Shown here piece by piece: positions 8,259 through 16,917 of a stretch of 40,533 bases of DNA (the stretch's first letter is position 1; each line of letters begins with the position of its first letter). The notes under the pieces are model-generated. The model was given only the letters and a program-made list of their open reading frames with translations, had not been told where the DNA came from and searched no databases. The stretch comes from Hymenobacter frigidus. GTDB taxonomy: Bacteria > Bacteroidota > Bacteroidia > Cytophagales > Hymenobacteraceae. A program made the position numbers and the translations under genes. Where the stretch lies: contig NZ_BMGY01000038.1 of NCBI RefSeq assembly GCF_014640435.1, positions 1-40,533 of the forward strand. The letters are read 5' to 3'.

Positions 8259-8289
8259 CGGAATTCTTGGGCGGGACGTGTTAAGAACA

Positions 8290-8323
8290 CAAAGAAAGTC
8301 CCAAACTGCACGCTCGCCGCAAA
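8290..8323 (-). promoter_or_regulatory. Candidate accC promoter
   Basis: On the minus strand TTTG (8320-8323) and TTTCTTTG (8290-8297) are 22 nt apart, close to the Bacteroidota TTTG/TAnnTTTG arrangement, about 30 nt before the accC ATG. The -7 box deviates at its second base and the spacer is long, so support is weak. Confidence 0.3.
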
Positions 8324-8357
8324 CCTGCTGGCCATTTGCCGGTTGAGAAGCCCAAAT

Positions 8358-8388
8358 TATGTACAACCGCAGCCTGGGGTTATCTTTG
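8358..8388 (+). promoter_or_regulatory. Promoter of the alpha-oxoamine synthase gene
   Basis: TATCTTTG at 8381-8388 matches the Bacteroidota -7 consensus TAnnTTTG exactly. An imperfect -33 element (TATG, 8358-8361) lies 19 nt upstream. The predicted leader of about 80 nt runs to the GTG at 8475. It lies in the divergent spacer shared with accC. Confidence 0.5.
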
Positions 8389-8474
8389 TGATTAGACCAG
8401 AACTGGGTAATCACATCAGCACCCCAACTGCCCGTTTCCCCGCATTTTACTCTCACCCTATTCCCGTTTCTTCA

Positions 8475-9722
8475 GTGGATATTTTCGACCGGATTTCGGC
8501 CAATCGCGGCCCGCTGGGCTCGCACTCGCACTACGCCCACGGCTATTTTGCTTTCCCCAAGTTGGAGGGTCAAATCCAGCCCCGTATGCAGTTTAGAGGC
8601 AAGGAGGTACTCACCTGGAGCCTCAACAACTACCTCGGCCTGGCCAACCACCCCGAAGTGCGGCAGGCCGATATCGACGGGGCCACCGAATTTGGCATGG
8701 CCTACCCAATGGGCGCGCGCATCATGAGCGGCAACTCGACGCTGCACGAGCAGCTGGAAAACGAGTTGGCCGATTTTGTGACCAAGCCCGCGGCGTTACT
8801 GCTCAATTTTGGCTACCAAGGCGTGGTGAGCATTATCGACGCGCTGGTGAGCCGCCACGACGTGATTGTGTACGACGCCGAGTCGCACGCCTGCATCATC
8901 GACGGCGTGCGCCTGCACCAGGGCAAGCGGTTTGTGTTTAATCACAACGATATGGCCAGCCTCGAAAAGCAGCTGGAGCGCGCCAAGCGCCTCACCGACG
9001 AAACCGGCGGCGGCATTCTGGTGATTACGGAGGGCATGTTCGGCATGTCGGGCAACCTCGGCAAGCTGCCGGAAATCGTGAAACTGAAGGAGAAATTTGA
9101 CTTCCGCATCTTCGTCGACGATGCTCATGGTTTTGGCACGTTGGGCGCTACCGGAGCCGGAACAGTCGAACATTTGGGCTGTCAGGAGGGCGTAGACCTA
9201 ATTTTTTACACCTTCGCCAAGAGCATGGCCAGCATCGGCGCATTCGTGGCCGGCGAAGAAAGCGTGATTGAATATTTGCGTTACAACATGCGTAGCCAGA
9301 TTTTCGCCAAATCGTTGCCCATGCCGTTAGTAATCGGCGCGCTCAAGCGCCTGGAGCTGATTCGCGACCACCCCGAATACCGCGAGCAGCTCTGGACCAT
9401 TGTGCGGGCCCTGCAGAGCGGCCTGCGCGCAAAAGGCTTCAACATTGGCACCACCGAGTCGCCGGTGACGCCCGTATTGCTGAACGGTGAATTGTCGGAC
9501 GCAACGGCCCTAACCTTCGATTTACGTGAGAATCACGGCATTTTCTGCTCTATTGTCGTGTATCCGGTGGTGCCGAAGGGCGTGATTATGCTCCGCCTTA
9601 TCCCCACGGCCAAGCACACGCTCGCCGACGTGCAGGAAACGATTGTGGCGTTTGAAGCCATGGCCGCCAAGCTTGATAAGGGCCTTTACAGCAAAGCTGC
9701 GGTCCCGGTCCAAATAGCCTAG
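8475..9722 (+). CDS. Alpha-oxoamine synthase, serine palmitoyltransferase-like
   Basis: A PLP-dependent class II aminotransferase-fold enzyme of 415 aa that condenses an amino acid with an acyl-CoA. Motifs are SLNNYLGLANHP near residue 50, HACIIDG and HNDMASLEKQL mid-protein, the PLP Asp/His region FVDDAHGFGTLG near 213, and the PLP lysine K249 in TFAKSMASIG. The family includes serine palmitoyltransferase, AONS (BioF) and KBL. The TFAKSMASIG form and the absence of bio genes favour serine palmitoyltransferase or a related lipid enzyme, and Bacteroidota do make sphingolipids. The GTG at 8475 is chosen because the conserved sequence begins there and a TAnnTTTG promoter sits about 90 nt upstream. 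Confidence 0.85.
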   Translation: MDIFDRISANRGPLGSHSHYAHGYFAFPKLEGQIQPRMQFRGKEVLTWSLNNYLGLANHPEVRQADIDGATEFGMAYPMGARIMSGNSTLHEQLENELADFVTKPAALLLNFGYQGVVSIIDALVSRHDVIVYDAESHACIIDGVRLHQGKRFVFNHNDMASLEKQLERAKRLTDETGGGILVITEGMFGMSGNLGKLPEIVKLKEKFDFRIFVDDAHGFGTLGATGAGTVEHLGCQEGVDLIFYTFAKSMASIGAFVAGEESVIEYLRYNMRSQIFAKSLPMPLVIGALKRLELIRDHPEYREQLWTIVRALQSGLRAKGFNIGTTESPVTPVLLNGELSDATALTFDLRENHGIFCSIVVYPVVPKGVIMLRLIPTAKHTLADVQETIVAFEAMAAKLDKGLYSKAAVPVQIA

Positions 9723-9743
9723 AACAGCCCGTCAGGGCACTTT

Positions 9744-9785
9744 GCGCCGGTCATCCGAGAGGATGGTCGGCGCTTTTGTTTTTGT
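9744..9785 (+). terminator. Intrinsic terminator after the oxoamine synthase
   Basis: GCGCCGGTCATCC and GGATGGTCGGCGC (9744-9773) form a 13-bp stem with two G-T pairs and a GAGA tetraloop, followed by a T-rich tract to 9785. It starts 21 nt after the stop codon. Confidence 0.85.
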
Positions 9786-9893
9786 ACTATTCTAAGCCGA
9801 ACTACGGACAATGATTGTGCGCAAATGGCCTTTTTTTTAACAAAATAGGCCTCTCTAAGCAGGGGAGGGGGTTTTTAAAAAAATCCGAAAAAC

Positions 9894-9923
9894 TTGCATG
9901 CATTTGAAATCCCTGTATATTAG
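9894..9923 (+). promoter_or_regulatory. Promoter of the histone H1-like gene
   Basis: TTG at 9894-9896 and TATATTAG at 9916-9923 are separated by 19 nt, matching TTG-N19-TAnnTTTG at all but one -7 position. The region is AT-rich and ends 53 nt before the ATG. Confidence 0.55.
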
Positions 9924-9976
9924 AGCCGGCTTAACACCGCTACAAACCCATTTTTCACACCTAATCCCAATTCCCA

Positions 9977-10252
9977 ATGAACAATTTTGGCAAACTGAAG
10001 GACCTCGTGATGTCGCTCGAAGACGACTTTTCGAAATTTTACGAGAAGCAGAACGCCGCTGCCGGTACCCGTGTACGTAAAGGCATGCAGGAGCTGAAAA
10101 CGATGGCTCAGGCGTTCCGCACTGAGGTGCAGAACACCAAAAACACGGGTGCCGCTGCCGCTGCTCCCGCTGCTAAGAAAGCGGCTCCCGCTGCTAAGAA
10201 AGCGGCTGCTCCTGCTGCTAAGAAAGCGGCTGCTCCTGCCAAGAAGAAGTAA
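9977..10252 (+). CDS. Histone H1-like (Hc1-type) DNA-binding protein
   Basis: A 91-aa basic protein, likely a nucleoid-associated DNA-binding protein. Residues 1-57 form a helical N-terminal region (FGKLKDLVMSLEDDFSKFYEK). The C-terminal third is a lysine/alanine/proline tail with repeated AAPAAKKA units, as in bacterial histone H1 homologues such as chlamydial Hc1. The tail is encoded by tandem copies of a GCTGCTAAGAAAGCGG-type unit, so its length may vary between strains. It is monocistronic, with its own promoter and a strong bidirectional terminator. Confidence 0.9.
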   Translation: MNNFGKLKDLVMSLEDDFSKFYEKQNAAAGTRVRKGMQELKTMAQAFRTEVQNTKNTGAAAAAPAAKKAAPAAKKAAAPAAKKAAAPAKKK

Positions 10253-10306
10253 TCTGAACCACGGATTCGCGCGGATTTATCGAATTCGGCGGATTTTGTG
10301 GACAGC

Positions 10307-10340
10307 AAAAAAGGTCCCGTCGATTGGCGGGACCTTTTTT
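10307..10340. terminator. Bidirectional intrinsic terminator
   Basis: AAAAAAGGTCCCG and CGGGACCTTTTTT form a 13-bp stem with an 8-nt loop. The A and T runs on either side let it serve both the histone-like gene and tyrS, which converge here. It shares the GGTCCCG/CGGGACC core with the terminator at 13177-13220. Confidence 0.92.
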
Positions 10341-10362
10341 GTGCCAAGGCAGATGGCTGGAA

Positions 10363-11673
10363 TTAGACCAACTCGATGAGGAAGTAGTTCTTCTTGCCCT
10401 TCTGCACCACCAGGTATTTGCCCGCCAAATAGGTTAGCGCGGCAACATGGGCATCGGGCGTGGCTATTTTCTCGCGGTTGATGCTCACGCCGCCCTGCTG
10501 AATCATCTTCTTCGCTTCGCCTTTGGAGGCAAAGATTTGCTGCAGCGTGGTGTCGCTGAGCAGCGTGGCAACGTTAAGGTCGGGCAAATCGGCCCGGAGG
10601 ACGCGTAGCAGGGGAACACCGGCAAAGACATCGAGTAGCGTGGCTTCATCCAGGGAAGCGAGGTCGCCGCCGCCGAAGAGGACTTGCGAGGCGGCAATGG
10701 CGGCTTCGGTGGCTTCGGCGGAGTGGACGCGGGTGGTTACGTCCTGGGCCAGGGCCTTTTGCAGGGTGCGCAGGTGCGGGGCCGCGGCGTGTTCGGTTTC
10801 TAGTGCCTCAATTTCTTCCTGCGAGAGCAGGGTAAACACGCGGATGAGGCGTGGGGCGTCGGCATCGGCGGCGTTGAGGAAGAATTGGTAGAACTGGTAG
10901 GGCGAGGTCAGCCTGGGGTCGAGCCAAACGGTACCGGTTTCGGACTTGCCGTACTTGGTGCCGTCGGCTTTGGTGATGAGCTGGCCGGTGAGGGCGTAGG
11001 CTTTGGCTTCGCGGTCTTCGGCGTTGGCGAGGCGGCGAATGAGCTCGGTGCCGGTGGTGATGTTGCCCCACTGGTCGCTGGCCCCCATTTGCAGGGTGCA
11101 ATTCAGCGTTTTGTTGAGGTGCACGAAGTCGTAGCCCTGCAATAGCTGGTAGCTGAACTCGGTGTAGCTGATGCCGCTGCTGTCGCCTTCTTCGCCGCCG
11201 CCGATGCGGCGCTTTACCGAATCCTTGGCCATCATATAGTTGACGGTGAGGTGCTTGCCCACTTCGCGCAGGAAGCCCAGGAAGCCAATTTCCTTGAACC
11301 AATCGTAGTTATTGACCACCAGCGCACCGGTAGGGCCTTCGCTGAAGTCGAGGAACTTCTCCAGCTGCGCCTGAATACCGGCCTGGTTGTGGCGCAGAGT
11401 GGCTTCGTCGAGCAGGTTGCGTTCAGCCGACTTGCCGCTGGGGTCGCCAATCATGCCGGTAGCCCCGCCCACGAGGGCCACAGGGCGGTGGCCGGCGCGC
11501 TGCAAGTGCACCAGCAGCATGATGGTAGCCAGGTTGCCGATGTGCAGCGAGGCGGCCGTGGGGTCGAAGCCGATGTAGCCGGTGATGGGCGCGTGGGTGG
11601 CCAGGTGTTCGGCGGTGCCGGGCATGGCGTCGTGGTACATGCCGCGCCAGGTGAGTTCTTCAATTAGATTCAA
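10363..11673 (-). CDS. tyrS: Tyrosyl-tRNA synthetase
   Basis: TyrS charges tRNA-Tyr. The 436-aa class I synthetase has the HIGH-type motif FDPTAASLHIGNL near residues 36-48, VGGATGMIGDPSGKS, the tyrosine-pocket region SYQLLQGYDF, the KMSKS-type motif KADGTKYGKSE near 235, and a C-terminal S4-like RNA-binding domain. The conserved N-terminus (NLIEELTWRGM) begins directly after a TTG at 11673. The frame stays open to 11727, but that part is repeat-derived, so TTG is chosen. The start codon lies within one arm of a long inverted repeat shared with the divergent holA. Confidence 0.95.
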   Translation of the reverse strand: MNLIEELTWRGMYHDAMPGTAEHLATHAPITGYIGFDPTAASLHIGNLATIMLLVHLQRAGHRPVALVGGATGMIGDPSGKSAERNLLDEATLRHNQAGIQAQLEKFLDFSEGPTGALVVNNYDWFKEIGFLGFLREVGKHLTVNYMMAKDSVKRRIGGGEEGDSSGISYTEFSYQLLQGYDFVHLNKTLNCTLQMGASDQWGNITTGTELIRRLANAEDREAKAYALTGQLITKADGTKYGKSETGTVWLDPRLTSPYQFYQFFLNAADADAPRLIRVFTLLSQEEIEALETEHAAAPHLRTLQKALAQDVTTRVHSAEATEAAIAASQVLFGGGDLASLDEATLLDVFAGVPLLRVLRADLPDLNVATLLSDTTLQQIFASKGEAKKMIQQGGVSINREKIATPDAHVAALTYLAGKYLVVQKGKKNYFLIELV

Positions 11674-11830
11674 GGGGAGAATGGCTGAATGAGTGAATGG
11701 GCGAATGGGATTATGATTCACCCGCAAAACGTGGCCCCAAAGGTACTAGGCGGCTTTACCTTTGCCAGCCCGAAAGAATGGAACCACCAACCCATTCGCC
11801 CATCCACTCATTCAGCCACTCTCCCATTGA
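11670..11830. repeat. 40-bp inverted repeat carrying both divergent start codons
   Basis: Arms at 11670-11709 and 11791-11830 are inverted copies matching at 37 of 40 positions, with an 81-nt centre. The arms are of a TGAATGAGTGAATGG low-complexity type. Each arm ends in CTCCC(C/A)TTGA, and the TTG is the predicted start codon of tyrS (minus) or holA (plus). The two genes thus share the same 5' leader sequence. Both promoters must lie in the centre or in the arms; no good TAnnTTTG was identified. Confidence 0.85.
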
Positions 11831-12885
11831 TACTCGAAGCCGACGCGATACTTAAGCAGCTCCAGCAGCGGCAGTTTCAGCCCGTGTATTTTTTGCAGGG
11901 CGAGGAACCGTACTATATTGATGTGGTGGCGGATTTGATTGAAAAAACGGTGCTGGCCGAGCACGAGCGCAGCTTCAACCAAGTCATTGTTTACGGGAAG
12001 GATGTAGACGTGACGGGCATTCTGGGCCAGGCCAAGCGGTTTCCGATGATGGCCGAGCGCAGTGTCGTCATCGTGAAAGAGGCCCAGACGGTGGCCGACC
12101 TGGAGCAGGAGCGGAGCTGGCCTTTTCTGGAGGCTTACTTGAAAAATCCGCTGGCCAGCACCGTGCTGGTGTTTTGCTACAAGCACAAGACCCTGGACAG
12201 CCGGAAGAAGCTGGGCAAGCTGCTGGGCGGCAAAGAGTCGCAAGTGGTGCTCATGACCAGCAAAAAGCTCTACGATAACCAGGTGCCGCAGTGGCTCACG
12301 GCCAACGTGCGCGGGCGCGGCCAGCAAATCACGGGGCAGGCCACCGCCATGCTGGCCGAGTACATCGGGGCCGACCTGGGCCGGCTGGCCAATGAAGTGG
12401 ATAAGTTGGTGCTGAACCTGAAGCCCGGCCATCCCATCGACGAGGAGTTGGTGCAGCGGATGGTGGGCATCAGCAAGGACTACAATATTTTCGAGCTGCA
12501 AAAAGCCCTCGTGCAGCGCGATGTGCTCAAGGCCAACCGCATTCTGGCCTACTTCGCCGCCAACCCCAAGGCCAACCCGCTCATCCCGAACCTGACGCTG
12601 CTCTTCAACTTCTTCACCAAGCTGCTGGTGCTGCACCAGGCCGGTCCCAACCCGACGGATGGCGTGTTTAAAAGTCTGGGCATTATGAACAGCTTCGCGC
12701 AAAAGGAGTACCAGCAGGCCCTGCGCGTGTACCCGGCCGAGCGGGTGGTAGGCCTCATTCACAACATTAGAAGGGCCGATGCGCAGAGCAAGGGCATCGA
12801 AAGCGGGAGCATGGACGACGCCGAGATTCTGCGGGAGCTGGTGTGGCTGATTCTGCACAACGTGCCGGCCGGGGTGCTGGGGTAA
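11827..12885 (+). CDS. holA: DNA polymerase III subunit delta
   Basis: HolA is the clamp-loader wrench that opens the sliding clamp. The 352-aa protein has the N-terminal FQPVYFLQGEEPYYID (residues about 13-28), equivalent to the family YLLxGEE motif, then a mid-region DSRKKLGKLL and a helical collar domain (DYNIFELQKALVQRD). Its length is typical. The TTG at 11827 immediately precedes the conserved start; upstream open frame is repeat DNA. It is divergent from tyrS across the inverted repeat at 11670-11830. Confidence 0.9.
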   Translation: MILEADAILKQLQQRQFQPVYFLQGEEPYYIDVVADLIEKTVLAEHERSFNQVIVYGKDVDVTGILGQAKRFPMMAERSVVIVKEAQTVADLEQERSWPFLEAYLKNPLASTVLVFCYKHKTLDSRKKLGKLLGGKESQVVLMTSKKLYDNQVPQWLTANVRGRGQQITGQATAMLAEYIGADLGRLANEVDKLVLNLKPGHPIDEELVQRMVGISKDYNIFELQKALVQRDVLKANRILAYFAANPKANPLIPNLTLLFNFFTKLLVLHQAGPNPTDGVFKSLGIMNSFAQKEYQQALRVYPAERVVGLIHNIRRADAQSKGIESGSMDDAEILRELVWLILHNVPAGVLG

Positions 12886-12941
12886 CAAGGGACCGATACT
12901 GGCCGTACCAAGGAGGGTATCACCTTAAGCTGATTTCACTC

Positions 12942-13148
12942 ATGAGCAATAACCAACCCAGTGGCACCCTCGGGGGCCTGATTGCCGACTTGTTCGGCGG
13001 CCGAACCAATAATGACGGTACGCGGGCCGGCGCTTCACCCTCGCGCAAATTGGTGGGCGGCGCTTTGCTGGCTGCCGGCGCGGCCTATTTGTACAAGCGC
13101 TACAAAAGTGGGAACCTGAACGTACCCGGTATCACTTCCCCAAAATAG
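12942..13148 (+). CDS. Small predicted membrane protein
   Basis: A 68-aa protein of unknown function. A polar, Gly/Ser/Asn-rich N-terminus precedes one hydrophobic helix near residues 37-52 (LVGGALLAAGAAYLYKRY) and a short tail. The ATG at 12942 is 56 nt after holA and is followed by a strong terminator, so it is probably cotranscribed with holA. The frame is open further upstream, but those codons overlap the holA end without protein-like character. Confidence 0.6.
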   Translation: MSNNQPSGTLGGLIADLFGGRTNNDGTRAGASPSRKLVGGALLAAGAAYLYKRYKSGNLNVPGITSPK

Positions 13149-13176
13149 GCAAGCGGCTTCGGCCACGCTTAAAAGC

Positions 13177-13220
13177 AAAAAAAAGGTCCCGCCAGCAGTT
13201 GCTGGCGGGACCTTTTTTTT
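13177..13220 (+). terminator. Strong intrinsic terminator
   Basis: GGTCCCGCCAGCA and TGCTGGCGGGACC (13185-13212) form a near-perfect stem, flanked by A8 and T8 runs, after the small membrane protein gene. The A-run also permits function on the other strand. Confidence 0.92.
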
Positions 13221-13469
13221 GAGTCTGGTTTGCGGTGGGAATGGTTTGTGAAGCCATTGAAAGTCCTTCCGATGGCTCCGGTACACCTTCCGGTGCCTCC
13301 TGCGCTAGCTGCTGCAAGAGCCGGTTGCGCTCGGCGGTGAGGTCGTGGGCGTGGGGCAGGCTCCACAGCGGCAAGATGCTGACCGAAGCTATGGCAGCGG
13401 CAGTGCTTTATGGCAGTCATGTCGTTACTATTGGGGCCCATCACTTCATAAGGTTACTGACACTGACCC

Positions 13470-13511
13470 TTGTCATTGCCGCGCTTCACCTGGTTGCGCT
13501 CGCAATGACAA
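13470..13511. repeat. REP-like inverted repeat
   Basis: TTGTCATTGC at 13470-13479 and GCAATGACAA at 13502-13511 are perfect inverse copies, with GCGC-rich sequence between. The TGTCATTGCGAGCG type of small dispersed palindrome is widespread in bacterial intergenic DNA. It differs from the repeats at 76-172 and 29168-29239. Confidence 0.65.
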
Positions 13512-13577
13512 TGGTCCTAGTCGGCAATAGCAACCCCCATTTCCGCGTTAGCTGGGCAACCTACGGGCATTTATCGC

Positions 13578-13585
13578 TACTTTTG
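13578..13585 (+). promoter_or_regulatory. Candidate -7 element of the TPR gene
   Basis: TACTTTTG matches TAnnTTTG exactly, 45 nt before the ATG at 13631. No clear TTG/TTTG lies at the expected distance upstream, so support is moderate. Confidence 0.4.
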
Positions 13586-13630
13586 GCGAGTTCCCGGGCC
13601 CGGTGCGGCCCCTCCACGACAGGTATTTAC

Positions 13631-16600
13631 ATGAAGCTATTTCCCCGGCTGGCGCTGGCCGCCGCTCTGAGTGCTGCGGCGCCAATGGCTGCTCAGGCCC
13701 AGCAAACCCAGGTTTTCGCCTCCGATGAGCGGCATTTTCAGGAAGGGTTGGAGTTGTTTGACCGCGGCCAGTACGGCGCGGCTAAGGAAGCCTTTCGGGC
13801 CTACCTCGCCATTGAGCCAGTGCACACCAGCCAGGTCGGTCCCACCGCCACCGACCGCACCGCCGACGCCGAATACTACTACGCCGTGAGCGGCCTCTAC
13901 CTCTCGCACCCCGATGCTGAGGGCCTGATTCTGGACTTTGCCGCGCAGCACCCGGCCCACCCGCAGGCCGCTACCGCCTACTTTGAGCTGGGCAAGTTCT
14001 ACTTCGACCAGAAAAACTACGAGTCGGCCATCCGCTACTTTGCCAAGGTCGCGCCCGACAACCTGAGCAACGACCAGCGGGCCGAATCCGATTTTAAGCT
14101 GGGCTACAGCTACTTCGAGCAGAAAGACTATGAGAAGGCCCGGCTGCTGTTCGACCGCAACAAGCAGGTGCAGAGCCAGTACAAGTACGCCAGCGCCTAC
14201 TACGCCGGCTACCTGGGCTACCGCGCCGGCGACTACGCCGCCGCCCGCGCCGACCTGGCCGTGGCCGAGCAAAACGACGCCTACAAGCCGGTGGTGCCGG
14301 CCGTGGTTACGCAGATATATTACAGGGAAGGCAACTACGACGGCCTGATTGCCTACGCCGCTAAGGCGTTGCAGAACACGCCGCCGCCCCAGAACGCCGA
14401 CGAAATTCAGCTGCTGCTCGGGGATGCTTATTATCAGAAGGAGCAATACAAAGAGGCGGCGGAGAATTTCGACAAGTACGCGGCCATGCACAAGAACAAG
14501 ATTGAGCCGGCGCTGCAGTACAAGATTGGTTTCGCTAACTACAAGATGGGTGACTTCAAGGGTGCCATTGCCAGCCTGAGCAACGTGGCCGTGCGCCGCG
14601 ACTCCCTCGGCCAGAACGCCGCTTATCACCTTGGCCTTAGTTACCTGCAATCCAACCAAAAGCCGCAGGCTGTCACGGCTTTTGAGGCCGCCCGCCAAAG
14701 CACATTTGACCGGGGCATTGCCGAAAATGCCACGCTCAAGCTCGGGCAGGTGCAGTACGAGCTCGGCAACCTGCCCGAAACCATTGCCGTGCTCCGGGAT
14801 TTCCGCAAGAAATTCCCCCGCTCCAAAAATCAGGTGGCCGTTGATGATTTGCTGAGCAGCAGCTTCCTGACTTCAACCGATTATGCCCAGGCACTAACCT
14901 ACCTCGAAGGGATTGATGACCGGAGCGCCAAGTTGGACGCCACCTACCAGCGGGTCGCGTATTCGCAGGCCGCCACGCTCTATAACAATGGCAACTACGG
15001 CGCGGCCCTGCCACTGCTCGATAAGTCGCTGAAATACCCGGCCGACGACGCGCTGCGCGCCGCGGCGCAGGTGCTGCGCGGCGAGATTTACAGCGTGGGC
15101 CAGCAGTACCCCGATGCCATCGCGGCCTACGTGGCGGCCGCCCGCTCGGCCCGGCAAGGCGGTGTGAGCCCCGAAGAAGCTGATTTTGAGCAGAAAGCCC
15201 GCTACGGCCTGGGCTATGCCTACTACAACACCAAGCAGTACGACCGGGCCCGGCCGCAGTTCCAGGCCTTTCTGAGCGACACCGACGCCAAGCCCTCGGA
15301 CCCTAATTACTACGACGCTACCCTGCGCCTGGCCGATACTTACTACGTGGCCAAAGGCTACCCGCAGGCCCTCACGCTCTACGACAAGGTGATAACGGCC
15401 AACGCCGCCGATAAGGACTACGCCTACTTCCAAAAAGGCCGCACCCTGGGCCTGATGGGCCGCCGCGACGAGGCCACCAGCACCCTGGCCGCGCTGCTCA
15501 AAACCAGCCCCAACTCCCGTTACGCCGAGGACGCCGTGTTCCAGCAAGCGCAGCTTTCCTTCGAGGCCGGCGAGTACCAACCGGCCGTGACGGGCTTCTC
15601 GCGCCTGCTGGATAACCGGCCCAATAGCCCGCTGGTGCCGCAGGCGCTGCAGAAGCGCGGCGTGGCCTACGCCAACCTGCAGCAGCAGGAAAAGGCCGTA
15701 GCTGATTTCCAGCGCGTGCTCACGGAGTACCCGCGCAGTGAGGCCGCTTCGCAGGCGCTCTACAGCTTGCAGGAAAGCCTGACGGCCTTGGGTCGGACCG
15801 AGGAATTTGACGCGGCCCTGGCTTCCTTTAAAATCCAGAACCCGGACAGCAAGGCTACTGAGAGCGTGGAATTCGAAGCAGCCAAGTCTTTGTATCTCGC
15901 TGAGAAATACCAGTCTGCCATTCTACGTTTGGAGTCTTACTTGAAGCAGTACCCGGCTTCGGCTCTGGGTCCGGATACCCGATTTTTCCTGGCGGATTCT
16001 TACCTGAAAACCGGCGACAAGCAGCAAGCGCTGACCCGCCTGCAAGCCGTGGTGACCGAGGGCAAAAGCGAGTTTGTGAACCGCGCCGTGGGCCGGCTCG
16101 CCGACCTGGAGTTTGAAAATAAGCACTACGCCGAGGCCGCCAAATACTACGAGCGCCTGCGCGGGGCCAGCGCCAACCGCCGCGAAATTGCCAATGCGAC
16201 CCTGGGCCAGATGCGCAGCCTGTACGAAACCGGTGACTATCCTGGCACCCGCCGCGTAGCCGAGGAACTCCGCACCCAGGCCGGAGCTACTGCCAACGCG
16301 ACCAACGCAGCGCTGCTCTACCTGGGCAAAGCCAGCTTCCGCGCCGAAAGCTATGACCAGGCCGCTACCGAGCTGGCCGCCGCCGTCACGGCCGCGCCCA
16401 ACGATGTGAATGGCGCGGAGGCCCAGTACTACCTGGCCGAAACGCTGTTTAAGCAGAAGAAGAATGAGGAAGCCAAGGCGGCGGCACTTAAGGTCAATTC
16501 AGACTTCAGCAACTACTCGCTGTGGCAGGGCCGGGCTTTCCTGCTGGTAGCCGAAGTGTATGCGGCCGAAGGCGACAACTTTCAGGCCCGCGGTACGCTC

Positions 16601-16882
16601 AACTCCATCATCGATAATAATTTCCCGGTGGCTGAAATTGTAGAAGCCGCCAGGCAGCGCCTCAAAACACTGGGGGCCGACCAGCCCGATGACACCGCCA
16701 GCCCCGCTACGCCCTCCAAAGCCACGCCGGCCAAAACGCCCGCCAAAGCCCCGGCGAAAGCGCCCACCAAAACTCCGGCCAAGCCAGCGGCCACGCCAGC
16801 ACCAGCCAAGGGCAAAACCACCGTGCCCCGCACCAACCTGCGCGGTAATACCACTGCCCCGGCCGATAGCACCCAGCGTTAG
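13631..16882 (+). CDS. Large secreted tetratricopeptide-repeat protein
   Basis: A 1083-aa protein with a cleavable signal peptide (hydrophobic core LALAAALSAAAPMAAQA, residues about 7-23), then TPR repeats over most of its length. Units such as YFELGKFYFDQKNYESAIRYF, AYYAGYLGYRAGDYAAARADL and ALYLAEKYQSAI recur. The last 60 residues are a Lys/Ala/Pro/Thr tail (KATPAKTPAKAPAKAP). It is probably a periplasmic or outer-membrane scaffold. Its neighbours, an outer-membrane barrel 35 nt downstream and then a Ton system, suggest an envelope assembly or uptake role. The ATG at 13631 begins the signal peptide; the long open frame upstream is repeat DNA. No enzyme domain is visible. Confidence 0.85.
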   Translation: MKLFPRLALAAALSAAAPMAAQAQQTQVFASDERHFQEGLELFDRGQYGAAKEAFRAYLAIEPVHTSQVGPTATDRTADAEYYYAVSGLYLSHPDAEGLILDFAAQHPAHPQAATAYFELGKFYFDQKNYESAIRYFAKVAPDNLSNDQRAESDFKLGYSYFEQKDYEKARLLFDRNKQVQSQYKYASAYYAGYLGYRAGDYAAARADLAVAEQNDAYKPVVPAVVTQIYYREGNYDGLIAYAAKALQNTPPPQNADEIQLLLGDAYYQKEQYKEAAENFDKYAAMHKNKIEPALQYKIGFANYKMGDFKGAIASLSNVAVRRDSLGQNAAYHLGLSYLQSNQKPQAVTAFEAARQSTFDRGIAENATLKLGQVQYELGNLPETIAVLRDFRKKFPRSKNQVAVDDLLSSSFLTSTDYAQALTYLEGIDDRSAKLDATYQRVAYSQAATLYNNGNYGAALPLLDKSLKYPADDALRAAAQVLRGEIYSVGQQYPDAIAAYVAAARSARQGGVSPEEADFEQKARYGLGYAYYNTKQYDRARPQFQAFLSDTDAKPSDPNYYDATLRLADTYYVAKGYPQALTLYDKVITANAADKDYAYFQKGRTLGLMGRRDEATSTLAALLKTSPNSRYAEDAVFQQAQLSFEAGEYQPAVTGFSRLLDNRPNSPLVPQALQKRGVAYANLQQQEKAVADFQRVLTEYPRSEAASQALYSLQESLTALGRTEEFDAALASFKIQNPDSKATESVEFEAAKSLYLAEKYQSAILRLESYLKQYPASALGPDTRFFLADSYLKTGDKQQALTRLQAVVTEGKSEFVNRAVGRLADLEFENKHYAEAAKYYERLRGASANRREIANATLGQMRSLYETGDYPGTRRVAEELRTQAGATANATNAALLYLGKASFRAESYDQAATELAAAVTAAPNDVNGAEAQYYLAETLFKQKKNEEAKAAALKVNSDFSNYSLWQGRAFLLVAEVYAAEGDNFQARGTLNSIIDNNFPVAEIVEAARQRLKTLGADQPDDTASPATPSKATPAKTPAKAPAKAPTKTPAKPAATPAPAKGKTTVPRTNLRGNTTAPADSTQR

Positions 16883-16917
16883 GCCCGGCGCATTCCCTCA
16901 TTGAAAACCATTTGCTG

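Larger units (their letters stand above)
13225..13630. other. Gene-free stretch before the TPR gene
   Basis: No convincing gene is present in about 400 bases. The minus strand between about 13250 and 13420 has a short frame with protein-like sequence (LWSLPHAHDLTAERNRLL, then QEAPEGVPEPSEG), which may be the decayed tail of a lost gene. It has no start, and its frame runs on through the terminator at 13185. A REP-like repeat (13470-13511) and a promoter candidate (13578-13585) occupy the rest. Confidence 0.4.

Noticed and set aside
9819..9893. Small RNA in the AT-rich gap before the histone-like gene
   Set aside because: Weak pairings and homopolymer runs only; no promoter-terminator pair separate from the flanking genes.
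10149..10250. Tandem repeat in the histone-like gene as a CRISPR or satellite
   Set aside because: The repeats are in frame and encode the Ala/Lys tail expected of H1-like proteins.
16707..16872. Lys/Ala/Pro tail of the TPR protein as a separate histone-like gene
   Set aside because: It is continuous with the TPR frame and has no own start.
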